This document shows positions 42,627-51,393 of a stretch of 64,000 bases of DNA, one piece after another (within the stretch, counting starts at the first letter, position 1; each line of letters starts with the position of its first letter). Under the pieces are notes generated by a model. The model had not been told where the DNA came from and did not search any database. It saw only the letters and a program-made list of their open reading frames with translations. Origin of the DNA: Muribaculaceae bacterium. GTDB taxonomy: Bacteria; Bacteroidota; Bacteroidia; Bacteroidales; Muribaculaceae. The stretch is taken from positions 1 to 64,000 of the forward strand of contig JAFLTW010000011.1 of the NCBI GenBank assembly GCA_022509085.1, given 5' to 3'. The position numbers were made by a program, and so were the translations under genes.

Positions 42627-42971
42627 CTACCGAATCCGAATCCACCCAAACAGGGCTCCAAATACCGACAGGAATATTCCAAGGAATATCACACTCATAA
42701 AACCATATATAACCCTGTCCCAGAAAGGTGTCGTTCCGGCAAATAACCCGTCATCCATTACCAGAAATCCGCAACAGAAGTAGTACCAGATCCAACCGAT
42801 CACATACAGGATCAATACCAAAATACCAAGCATACCTATACCAACCGCAACCATCATACATGGTCCGAGATCATTTTTTTCCTTCTTCTCCTTGCTTCTG
42901 AAACTATCAAGGAAACTGGCAATCCCCACCAGAATCACGAACCCAACAAAACATGCTAATACCGTTTCCAT
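42627..42971 (-). CDS. Small membrane protein of unknown function
   Basis: A 114-residue protein with three hydrophobic segments: residues 3-19, 38-68 (including a WIWYYFCCGF cluster), and 88-110. A charged loop KEKKEKND follows the first. No family is recognised. It lies between vsr and the methyltransferase on the same strand, inside the inverted duplication. Membrane proteins of this size in defence loci are often effectors or unrelated passengers; nothing in the sequence decides. Confidence 0.55.
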   Translation of the reverse strand: METVLACFVGFVILVGIASFLDSFRSKEKKEKNDLGPCMMVAVGIGMLGILVLILYVIGWIWYYFCCGFLVMDDGLFAGTTPFWDRVIYGFMSVIFLGIFLSVFGALFGWIRIR

Positions 42972-43105
42972 ATCATATCAAATTAAAAGGTTTTTAGTTA
43001 GCTAAAAGTTAGCCTTAAGTTTACCTTAAGTCTCTTCCATTGCTTTTACGCTGCAAAACTATACCTTCTCACTGCCAACATGCGTCATCCATACGTTAAT
43101 AAATC

Positions 43106-43627
43106 TTAAAAACCCCTTTCCATCTCCCCACGGACATAACCCGTCTCAGGCTCCGCTGCCTGCGGCAACGCCTCTGTCTCGTCATAGCCCTGCTGGCGCC
43201 CCTCCCGAAGCGCAGTCAAACGTCTCAGCAACCGCTCCAATGTTGCCTCCCTCCTGGCCTTGTGTTTCAAATCACACTCCCAGATGGTGAGCACATTCCA
43301 TCCCTTTTTCTCTAACGCTGCTTTCGTTGCCTCATCCCGCTCCCGGTTCCGTTTGATTTTTCCCTCCCAGAATTCAACGTTCGTCTGTGGTAACCGGTAA
43401 TAACGGCATCCCTCGTGCCCATGCCAGAAACATCCGTGAATGAACAGTACGGTCTTGAACTGACGAAACACAAGGTCAGGACTGCCGGGCAGTTTCCGGT
43501 TGTGAAGTCCATACCGAAAACCATGGGCATGGAGATAACGGCGTACCGTCATCTCCGGTTTGGTGTCTTTTCCCCTTATGGCAGCCATACACCGATGTCG
43601 CTGCTCGGGGGTCATCCTGTCTGTCAT
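43106..43627 (-). CDS. vsr: Very short patch repair endonuclease
   Basis: A 173-residue nuclease that nicks next to T:G mismatches arising by deamination of 5-methylcytosine. The residues known from E. coli Vsr are at the same numbers: Glu25, Asp51 in PDLVF, His64 and His69 in FIHGCFWHGH. Zn-binding His/Cys follow (HEGCRYYRLP). A ~20-residue C-terminal extension is unlike E. coli Vsr. It belongs with the C5 methyltransferase. Its 5' context is damaged: the upstream small gene is a remnant and only a -7 box remains there. Confidence 0.93.
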   Translation of the reverse strand: MTDRMTPEQRHRCMAAIRGKDTKPEMTVRRYLHAHGFRYGLHNRKLPGSPDLVFRQFKTVLFIHGCFWHGHEGCRYYRLPQTNVEFWEGKIKRNRERDEATKAALEKKGWNVLTIWECDLKHKARREATLERLLRRLTALREGRQQGYDETEALPQAAEPETGYVRGEMERGF

Positions 43628-43761
43628 TAGATGCTCTCTATAACTTCAATATAAGGCTGGTCGTCCTCCTCATAACTGCGGAGGGGGAACACCTCAGCCA
43701 ACCTTCTCTTATCAGATATACTTTCGCTTTCATATCTCTTCTGTTTTCTTCTACAAATTTA
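43537..43761 (-). repeat. Right arm of the nested inverted duplication
   Basis: Inverted relative to 38823-39207. It contains the damaged small gene and the first 30 codons of intact vsr, and ends at a TAAATTTG -7 box. Direct recombination between the arms would invert the ~4.3 kb between them. Confidence 0.85.
43628..43733 (-). pseudogene. Deleted copy of the 88-residue gene
   Basis: Starts like the intact gene (MKAKVYLI, ATG at 43733), then lacks 160 bp corresponding to 38891-39050. Because 160 is not a multiple of 3 the frame shifts and ends at 43638. Only 31 residues remain, 12 of them original. The gap to the ATPase stop at 43843 holds no further feature. Confidence 0.8.
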
Positions 43762-43842
43762 CGAGATTACCAAAACTGGCTCACGAGAGTCCGTAGGCTC
43801 GCTTCCCAATTCCTTTGTCTTTGGCACATTCCTTTCCAAAAC

Positions 43843-45303
43843 TTACCGGAATAGCTGGTGCAGCGTGACCGATTTCTGCACTATATCCGAGTATTGGTTA
43901 TTCTTTATCCCGTTGTTGGTTATGAAGGTCATTACTGGCGTCTTCTTTGTCTTTGTCACATTCATAAATACGTCTACCTTAGTTTCCAACTCCCGCGAAT
44001 AACTTTTCGTTAGGGCATAATCCCCGCGGGAATATTTCATCTCGCAAATGTTTACCACGTCATCTTTGCGGTCTATCAGAAGATCTATCTGCGCCCGGCC
44101 TCCTTTTTCGTCTTCTCCATACCATGAACATACCCGAGAACTCATGCCGCTTATCCCTAAGGCCTCTTTTATCTGTGGTATATGCCACAAACAAAGTTTT
44201 TCAAATGCCAGTCCCCTCCATGAATTCAGTGAAGGGTCCAGATAATTGCTCGTCCAAAAGTCAGTATCGAAATATTCGTGGTTTTCCACAAACTTCAAAT
44301 AAAAGAGTGTGTATAAATCTACTAATTGATAGAGTGTTTTTACAGCCGTCTTTTCCGACTTTTTGGAAGAGGATGTCTTAAAGGGTAGATAACTCCGGAT
44401 GAAACCGCACTCCTCCAACTCTCTCAATACGGTAGAGAATGACCCGTTGCCACTTATCTTTAATTTCTTGATAAGTTCCTGACGTGTCAGTCCAGAACTT
44501 TTTTTGCCGAGTGCCCGAATCACTTCAAGATGGAGTTGAGGGTTCCGGAAAAGGGCTGAATATAGTTTGTCGAACTCATTCTTTAGGATGGCGTTGGAAG
44601 AAAAGAAAAGCTTGTCGATGTTTCTTGGTATACTTTCTCCCTTTTCCATTAACGAGAAATAGTAAGGAATACCTCCAAGTATCATGTAAATCTCTGCAAT
44701 CTTTTCTTCGGTTAATTTGAATCCATATACGTCAAAATATTCTTTTGACTCCCTAAGCGTGAAAGGCTCCACTATGAATTGGTGTGTTAACCGATTATGC
44801 AATCCACCGCGATTGCGAATTACTTTATTAATAATCCAGGAGGTAGCGCTTCCGCAGGCAATAACCTTAATGTCTCCTTTTCCCGCACATCTCATATTCC
44901 AGAAATTTTCAAATGCACCAAGGAAACCTGACTTGGGAGTATCGGCCCAGGGGAGTTCGTCAAAAAAAAGTATCTTGTTTTGATTTAACGGAAGAGAGTC
45001 CAAATACCGACCTAAGAGGTCAAAGGCCTCAAACCAGCTTTGAGGAACTGCTATATTGTCATCTTGCGCCACCTTCCGGAGCTGTAATATAAAGTTGGTG
45101 AGCTGCTCTGATTTGGGCACTTCGTGAGCAGCTGTGAAGTAGAAAGCAAATTTATTATCTGCGGCTTCTTTTACAAGAAACGTTTTACCTACTCGGCGAC
45201 GTCCATATATAGCAATGAATTCCGACTTATTAGAATTGAGAATCTTTTTAAGTTCCGCAAGCTGTTGGTGTCTACCCACGAAAGGCTGTGTCGTATCAGT
45301 CAT
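43843..45303 (-). CDS. ATPase with C-terminal DUF234 nuclease-like domain
   Basis: A 486-residue protein of the archaeal-type ATPase/DUF234 family. Walker A GRRRVGKT at 34-41, Walker B ILFFDELPW with Asp115/Glu116, a winged-helix region near residues 265-300 (LTRQELIKKLKISGNGSFSTVL), and a C-terminal PD-(D/E)xK-like fold with QIDLLID (Asp407) and CEMKYS (Glu421-x-Lys423). The family's role is unknown; defence or mobile-element functions have been suggested. The promoter lies inside the first of three 53-bp palindromic units just upstream, so the winged helix may bind these sites; this is inference. Confidence 0.85.
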   Translation of the reverse strand: MTDTTQPFVGRHQQLAELKKILNSNKSEFIAIYGRRRVGKTFLVKEAADNKFAFYFTAAHEVPKSEQLTNFILQLRKVAQDDNIAVPQSWFEAFDLLGRYLDSLPLNQNKILFFDELPWADTPKSGFLGAFENFWNMRCAGKGDIKVIACGSATSWIINKVIRNRGGLHNRLTHQFIVEPFTLRESKEYFDVYGFKLTEEKIAEIYMILGGIPYYFSLMEKGESIPRNIDKLFFSSNAILKNEFDKLYSALFRNPQLHLEVIRALGKKSSGLTRQELIKKLKISGNGSFSTVLRELEECGFIRSYLPFKTSSSKKSEKTAVKTLYQLVDLYTLFYLKFVENHEYFDTDFWTSNYLDPSLNSWRGLAFEKLCLWHIPQIKEALGISGMSSRVCSWYGEDEKGGRAQIDLLIDRKDDVVNICEMKYSRGDYALTKSYSRELETKVDVFMNVTKTKKTPVMTFITNNGIKNNQYSDIVQKSVTLHQLFR

Positions 45304-45351
45304 AATTATGAGAATATTAAATGCAGCCTAAGCCTATCATTTACATTAAAC

Positions 45352-45510
45352 TTGGCCCAAAATTAATAAAAAATTATCATTTGAGCCAATTATTACTCCT
45401 ATACTTTGCCCAAACGACATAAAAAACACCCGTTTGGGCTAACTATACCTCCCAAACTGCGCCCAAACGCCATAAAAAATACTAGTTTGGGCCAAGTATC
45501 CCTCCTAAAC
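45352..45510 (-). repeat. Three tandem 53-bp palindromic units with embedded promoter
   Basis: Units start at 45352, 45405 and 45458. Each has 12-nt arms of the form TTGGCCCAAACG / CGTTTGGGCCAA, a 14-nt A-rich loop and a 15-nt spacer. The unit nearest the ATPase has diverged: its minus strand reads TTGG, 20 nt, TAATTTTG (45358-45365), a good promoter, with ~50 nt to the ATG at 45303. The other units keep GTTTG but lack the TA of the -7 box. A period of 53 bp is close to five helical turns. Confidence 0.85.
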
Positions 45511-45540
45511 TCTAATCGAACACCATCCTCCCTCATATGT
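45443..45540 (-). repeat. Right inverted boundary repeat of the island
   Basis: Inverted match to 37304-37401. The outermost ~30 bp (45511-45540) differ at two positions from the left end. Beyond 45540 no similarity to the left flank is seen, so 37304 and 45540 look like edges. The remaining bases to 45646 contain an AAGCGAG/CTCGCTT hairpin near 45548 and nothing else recognised. Confidence 0.75.
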
Positions 45541-45646
45541 AGAAGAAGCGAGGCTCCGGCTCGCTTCATGCGTCCTCCTCCCTCCCCGTCCTTGTCAAAG
45601 TTTGTTTCCTATACAGTGGATAAGGCCGGGGGTTGCACTGCGTCGG

Positions 45647-46606
45647 TTACCGGGGACGGAGGGTGACGCGGGTGGGGGATACGTGCAGGCGCACCGTCGA
45701 CGACTCTACCAGTGGGAGGTTGGCCTCGACATGGCCTACCGGGGCGTTGAACGCTACCGGGAGCTCCGGATAGTCGGAAAGCACCTCCGCAATCATCGCC
45801 TCCATGGAGGCGTGGTTAGGGTCTGGCTTATAGCCCGTAAACTGCCCTACAATGAGTCCGTTCAGTTTACCAAGCACACCGGACAACTTCAACTGATACA
45901 GCATGCGCTCAACCTTATACACGGGTTCATCGACATCCTCGATGAAGAGGATGGTGCCCGGCTGGATAATGTCGTAGGGTGTGTCGATGAGTGCCTGGAG
46001 CACGGCCAGGTTGCCTCCCAGCAACTTACCCTCAGCATCCCCGGTATGGTTGAGCGGATGCGGCTCGAAATTGTAGGCCGGAAAGTCGTTGCGCAGGATG
46101 CGGAAGAGGCTTTGGTTCTCATAATGGTTCATGCCGCGGCCGATGTGGCGCGCCATAGGGGAGTGGATGCTGGCGATACCCTTCGAGGACAGCAGGGCGT
46201 GGAGGGCAGAGATGTCGGAGAAGCCGATTACCCACTTGGGGTCGGCAGCCAGGTCAAGCGTAGCGAGCGAGTCGAGCAGATGCACCATCCCATAGCCTCC
46301 GCGTGCACAAAGTACGGCCCGGATGGAGGGGTCGGTGAGCGCTGACCTGAGGTCTGCCAGACGCTGCTGCTTCGTGCCGCTAAACTGGCCCGTGTGCATA
46401 TCGACGGTAGGGTATACCACCGGTTCGTAGCCCTGCTCGCGGATCACCTGCACTGCCTCGTCGACATAATGGCGTTCCACATGGCCCGATGGGGCCACGA
46501 TGGCTATACGGTCGCCGGCCTTCAGCGGAGCAGGAAATATCACATCGGAATGGGCAAGAAGGGGAGTGAGCATGGCCAGAAGAAAAATAATCAGCTGTTT
46601 TCGCAT
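45647..46606 (-). CDS. ldcA: LD-carboxypeptidase (S66 family), exported
   Basis: A 319-residue murein LD-carboxypeptidase that trims D-Ala from tetrapeptide stems during peptidoglycan recycling. Features are KAGDRIAIVAPSGHV near residue 29, ARGGYGMVHLLD near residue 101, nucleophile Ser in IGFSDISALHALL near residue 128, LFIEDVDEPVYKVERML near residue 212 with catalytic Glu, and His near the C-terminus (PVGHVEANLPL). Unlike cytosolic E. coli LdcA it has a signal peptide (KQLIIFLLAMLTPLLAHS), so it acts in the periplasm. It is downstream of eno, separated by a terminator. Confidence 0.9.
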   Translation of the reverse strand: MRKQLIIFLLAMLTPLLAHSDVIFPAPLKAGDRIAIVAPSGHVERHYVDEAVQVIREQGYEPVVYPTVDMHTGQFSGTKQQRLADLRSALTDPSIRAVLCARGGYGMVHLLDSLATLDLAADPKWVIGFSDISALHALLSSKGIASIHSPMARHIGRGMNHYENQSLFRILRNDFPAYNFEPHPLNHTGDAEGKLLGGNLAVLQALIDTPYDIIQPGTILFIEDVDEPVYKVERMLYQLKLSGVLGKLNGLIVGQFTGYKPDPNHASMEAMIAEVLSDYPELPVAFNAPVGHVEANLPLVESSTVRLHVSPTRVTLRPR

Positions 46607-46624
46607 TCCAAGGACAAAGAAAAA

Positions 46625-46653
46625 GGGCGTGTCAAAAACGCTTCGACACGCCC
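46625..46653 (-). terminator. Terminator of the enolase gene
   Basis: GGGCGTGTC (46625-46633) and GACACGCCC (46645-46653) form a perfect 9-bp stem, followed on the minus strand by TTTTTC. It lies 35 bp after the enolase stop. Confidence 0.8.
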
Positions 46654-46687
46654 CTTATGTTTAACCCTAAATTCTTACGTTTTGAGA

Positions 46688-48001
<1,314 letters not shown>

Positions 48002-48031
48002 TTATTGAGTTTGAGTGCGTTTAATTTTGTG

Positions 48032-48062
48032 CAAAATTAATAATTAATTCAGTTTTAAGCAA
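48032..48062 (-). promoter_or_regulatory. Enolase promoter
   Basis: Minus strand: TTG (48060-48062), 20 nt, TAATTTTG (48032-48039), about 40 nt before the ATG at 47992. The -33 lies inside the last codons of the upstream helicase gene. Confidence 0.65.
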
Positions 48063-49440
48063 CAGGCAACGTTGGATTTATGAGGAAAACTTTTTCCGTG
48101 GCGCGTGTTACGGCAGTATAAAACCATCGGTAGAAATCTTCCGTGAGCGCCGAGGTGTCGATGCCCGAGAGGTCGATATACACATGCTTCCACTGGCCAC
48201 CCTGCGCCTTATGGCACGTGACACAATAGCCATATTTTGCCTGCAACGAGTTATACCAGGGGTCGGAGGCCGCCTGACGGATTTTCTCCGACAGGGCTTC
48301 GCCCGGCATCTCGGCGAGCACACGGTTGTAGAGCCTGCGCATCTCCTCCTCAGGGATGGAGGGCCCCTCGCTCACCAGCGAGCGCAGATGAATCTTCGCC
48401 GCCAGCCGAGAGCCGTCGGAGGGTACTGAGAGCTCCACGTCGGTGAAATAGCGGCCATACTTCTTCTCCGTCTTCCCCACCCAGTCTACCACCACCGTCT
48501 CGCCGTTGGCAAGAAACTGCGGCAGCTTGTTCTCCTTGCTCCAGAAATAGTCGTTTTTCGCTATCACCAGACGGTCGCCACGCTCGAGGGGTTCCTCGGC
48601 CATCATTATCTGGCCGCGGATAGCGTTGTTGAAATTAGCCGCGCGTTTGTTGGAACGCGTAACGATCAGCGTCTCCTCGATACCCACCTCGTTCCACGAG
48701 TCGGAGAGGAAATCTATGAGTTCCGCGCTCGACACAACCTTAATGTCGTCGAAACCCTCCGTACTGATCGCGGGAAGCTCCGCCGGCATTCCGGCGGCAA
48801 ACTTCTCGCCCGTCTGGCGGATCTGGCTCGCCAGCCGTATGATGCCGCTCTCACGGCGCTGACGCACCGGCTCGGAGAGCGTGAATGTATAAGGGTTCAG
48901 ACCGATGGAGCGGAGCCTTTCCTCATTCATCGCCGGCGAGTCGGGTTGTCCTACCGGGGGCAACTGGGCCGTGTCGCCCACCAGAATAAGGTTGCACCCC
49001 TCGCCACCGTATACATGGCGCACCAGAGCCTTCAGCAGCGACTCCCCGGAACGCGGATTGTCAGTGATGAGCGATGCCTCGTCAGCAATGAAAACGGTGT
49101 TCTTGTCGACGTTGGGCGCCAGAAAAAACCGCGGGTCGAGGGCATTGGAGTCCTGACGGAAGATGCGTTTATGGATAGTGGAGGCGGGTCCGCCGGAGAA
49201 CTGTGCGGCCACCTTTGCCGCACGCCCCGTGGGAGCCAGCACCACCACATTGCGTCCGCTCTCGCGCAGGGCCTTCACATAGGCCCCAATCACGGACGTC
49301 TTGCCAGTGCCCGCATATCCGTTGAGTACAAAGACGTCGTTGGGAGCGCGGTTTTCAGTAAAAGCCGCGAGGGCATTTACCAGGAGTATCTGCCCTCGTA
49401 TCGGTTGGTAGTCAAGATGCTTGAATATCCGCTCTATCAC
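48055..49440 (-). CDS. RecD-like ATP-dependent DNA helicase (SF1)
   Basis: A 461-residue helicase. Walker A GYAGTGKTS near residue 43, motif II FIADEASLI near residue 120, motif III GDTAQLPPVG near residue 158, and C-terminal motifs with YCVTCHKAQGGQW near residue 404 and WFYTAVTRATEKV near residue 437. The order fits SF1B helicases of the RecD/Pif1-like group, shorter than RecD2. No recB/recC are adjacent, so it probably acts alone in DNA repair or recombination. It is 34 bp downstream of asd on the same strand. Confidence 0.88.
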   Translation of the reverse strand: MIERIFKHLDYQPIRGQILLVNALAAFTENRAPNDVFVLNGYAGTGKTSVIGAYVKALRESGRNVVVLAPTGRAAKVAAQFSGGPASTIHKRIFRQDSNALDPRFFLAPNVDKNTVFIADEASLITDNPRSGESLLKALVRHVYGGEGCNLILVGDTAQLPPVGQPDSPAMNEERLRSIGLNPYTFTLSEPVRQRRESGIIRLASQIRQTGEKFAAGMPAELPAISTEGFDDIKVVSSAELIDFLSDSWNEVGIEETLIVTRSNKRAANFNNAIRGQIMMAEEPLERGDRLVIAKNDYFWSKENKLPQFLANGETVVVDWVGKTEKKYGRYFTDVELSVPSDGSRLAAKIHLRSLVSEGPSIPEEEMRRLYNRVLAEMPGEALSEKIRQAASDPWYNSLQAKYGYCVTCHKAQGGQWKHVYIDLSGIDTSALTEDFYRWFYTAVTRATEKVFLINPTLPVA

Positions 49441-49474
49441 CCTAATTCAAGTATCAGATATCAAATTAGGAATC

Positions 49475-50485
49475 TTAGAGACCGTTGTGGCTGATGAGCC
49501 ATTCAGCAATCTGGACGGCGTTGAGCGCCGCGCCCTTGCGAATCTGGTCGGCCACAGTCCAGAACGTGATGCCGCAGGGATCTGAGATATCCTTGCGCAG
49601 ACGGCCCACGTAGACGGGGTCCGTGCCCTGCAGATGCAGGGGCATCGGATATTCCCTATCGGCGGGACTGTCCATCATCACAATACCTTCCGCCTCCTCC
49701 ATAGCCTTGCGGACATCCTCAATGGCAAGCGGCTTCTCCGTCTCCACCCAGATAGCCTCGCTATGGGCGCGGAGCACGGGCACGCGCACACACGTGGCCG
49801 ACACCTTGATGTCGTCGCTATGCAGAATCTTGCGTGTCTCGTTAAACATCTTCATCTCCTCCTTCGTATAGTCGTTGTCGACAAAGACATCCACCTGCGG
49901 AATAAGGTTGAAGGCAAGCTGGAAGGGGAACTTCTCGATTGTGGGTTCCTCGCCGCGGCTCAGTTGGCCGGTCTGCTCCACGAGCTCGGCCATAGCCGTA
50001 GCCCCGGCGCCGCTGGCGCTCTGGTAGGTGGCAACATGGACCCTGCGGATGGGAGACAGACGGTTGACGGGAGCCAGCGCAACAACCATCTGGATGGTGG
50101 TGCAGTTGGGATTGCCTATGATGTTGCGCGGCCGGTCGAGTGCATCGGCCCCGTTCACCTCGGGTACCACCAGGGGCACATCGGGGTCCATGCGGAAGGC
50201 ACTGCTGTTGTCGATCATCACAGTCCCGTGGCGTGTGATTACATCGGCATAGCGCTTCGATGTGCCCGCACCCGCTGAGGTGAAAGCCACATCGACACCG
50301 TTGAAATCGGAGTCGTCAGAGAGAAGCTCCACGACAATCTCGCGGTCGCGAAACTTCATAGTCTTGCCGGCTGACCTCTCCGAACCGAAAAGGCGAAGCT
50401 CGTCGATAGGAAAATCACGCTGGTCAAGGACACGGAGAAACTCCTGCCCCACGGCGCCGCTGGCGCCTACTATAGCCACATTCAT
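49475..50485 (-). CDS. asd: Aspartate-semialdehyde dehydrogenase
   Basis: A 336-residue NADPH-dependent enzyme making aspartate semialdehyde for lysine/diaminopimelate, methionine and threonine synthesis. NADP-binding [14 protein letters not shown] at residues 7-20, catalytic Cys in [11 protein letters not shown] near residue 131, and substrate-binding region near residue 240 ([17 protein letters not shown]). Start overlaps the fabD stop by four bases, so the two are coupled. Confidence 0.96.
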   Translation of the reverse strand: MNVAIVGASGAVGQEFLRVLDQRDFPIDELRLFGSERSAGKTMKFRDREIVVELLSDDSDFNGVDVAFTSAGAGTSKRYADVITRHGTVMIDNSSAFRMDPDVPLVVPEVNGADALDRPRNIIGNPNCTTIQMVVALAPVNRLSPIRRVHVATYQSASGAGATAMAELVEQTGQLSRGEEPTIEKFPFQLAFNLIPQVDVFVDNDYTKEEMKMFNETRKILHSDDIKVSATCVRVPVLRAHSEAIWVETEKPLAIEDVRKAMEEAEGIVMMDSPADREYPMPLHLQGTDPVYVGRLRKDISDPCGITFWTVADQIRKGAALNAVQIAEWLISHNGL

Positions 50486-51366
50486 TGCCTGCCGGATGTT
50501 GAGACCTCACGATTGATTTTCCTCACCAGACCCTGGAGCACATTGCCCGGGCCAAGCTCCACAAACTCCGTGGCGCCGTCGGCTATCATAGCCTCCACGT
50601 CCTGTGTCCAGCGCACGGGAGCCGTAAGCTGCTTCACAAGGTTTTCCTTGATCTCCTTCGGGTCGGTGTGGGGTTTGCCGTCGACATTCTGATATACGGG
50701 GCATACAGGAGTCTTGAACTCGGCCGACTCGATAGCCTCGGCAAGTTCCTCCTGGGCCGGCTGCATCAGCGGGCTATGGAACGCCCCGCCAACCTTCAGT
50801 TTCAGGGCTCTCTTGGCCCCTGCGGCAAGCAGTTTCTCGCAGGCAAGGTCGATACCCTCGATCGTGCCCGAGATAACCAGCTGTCCCTGGCAGTTATAGT
50901 TGGCCGGAGCCACCACATCGTCGACGGAGGCGCAGATCTCCTCCACCTTCTCATCGGGCAGACCGAGCACGGCAGCCATCGTGGAAGGCTTCAGCTCGCA
51001 GGCTTTCTGCATCGCCATGGCACGCTTGGCCACCAGACGCAGACCGTCTTCAAACGATAGGGCGCCCGCAGCCACAAGGGCGGAAAACTCGCCCAGACTG
51101 TGACCGGCCACCATATCCGGATTGAACTCCGGACCCATCACGGCAGCCAGGATGACACTATGGAGGAAGATGGCAGGCTGTGTCACCTTCGTCTGGCGAA
51201 GGTCTTCTTCCGTGCCGTCAAACATAAGATCGGTGATTCTGAATCCCAGAATCTCGTTGGCTTTCTCAAACATCTCCTTCGCCTTGGCGTCGGATTCATA
51301 AAGGTCTTTGCCCATTCCTACAAACTGGGCTCCCTGACCGGGGAATACAAATGCTTTCTTTCCCAT
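50482..51366 (-). CDS. fabD: Malonyl-CoA:ACP transacylase
   Basis: A 294-residue fatty-acid synthesis enzyme that loads malonate onto ACP. Features are [18 protein letters not shown] near residue 8, nucleophile elbow [10 protein letters not shown] with catalytic Ser near residue 92, GAFHSPLM with catalytic His near residue 199, and [15 protein letters not shown]. Length is normal for the family. It is followed by asd with an ATGA-type overlap; no other fab genes are adjacent. Confidence 0.96.
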   Translation of the reverse strand: MGKKAFVFPGQGAQFVGMGKDLYESDAKAKEMFEKANEILGFRITDLMFDGTEEDLRQTKVTQPAIFLHSVILAAVMGPEFNPDMVAGHSLGEFSALVAAGALSFEDGLRLVAKRAMAMQKACELKPSTMAAVLGLPDEKVEEICASVDDVVAPANYNCQGQLVISGTIEGIDLACEKLLAAGAKRALKLKVGGAFHSPLMQPAQEELAEAIESAEFKTPVCPVYQNVDGKPHTDPKEIKENLVKQLTAPVRWTQDVEAMIADGATEFVELGPGNVLQGLVRKINREVSTSGRQ

Positions 51367-51393
51367 TTATATCAATTTACCTTAAGAGTTCAA

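Noticed and set aside
45352..45510. CRISPR array
   Set aside because: The 53-bp units have near-identical spacers and are palindromes; there are no cas genes and no unique spacers.
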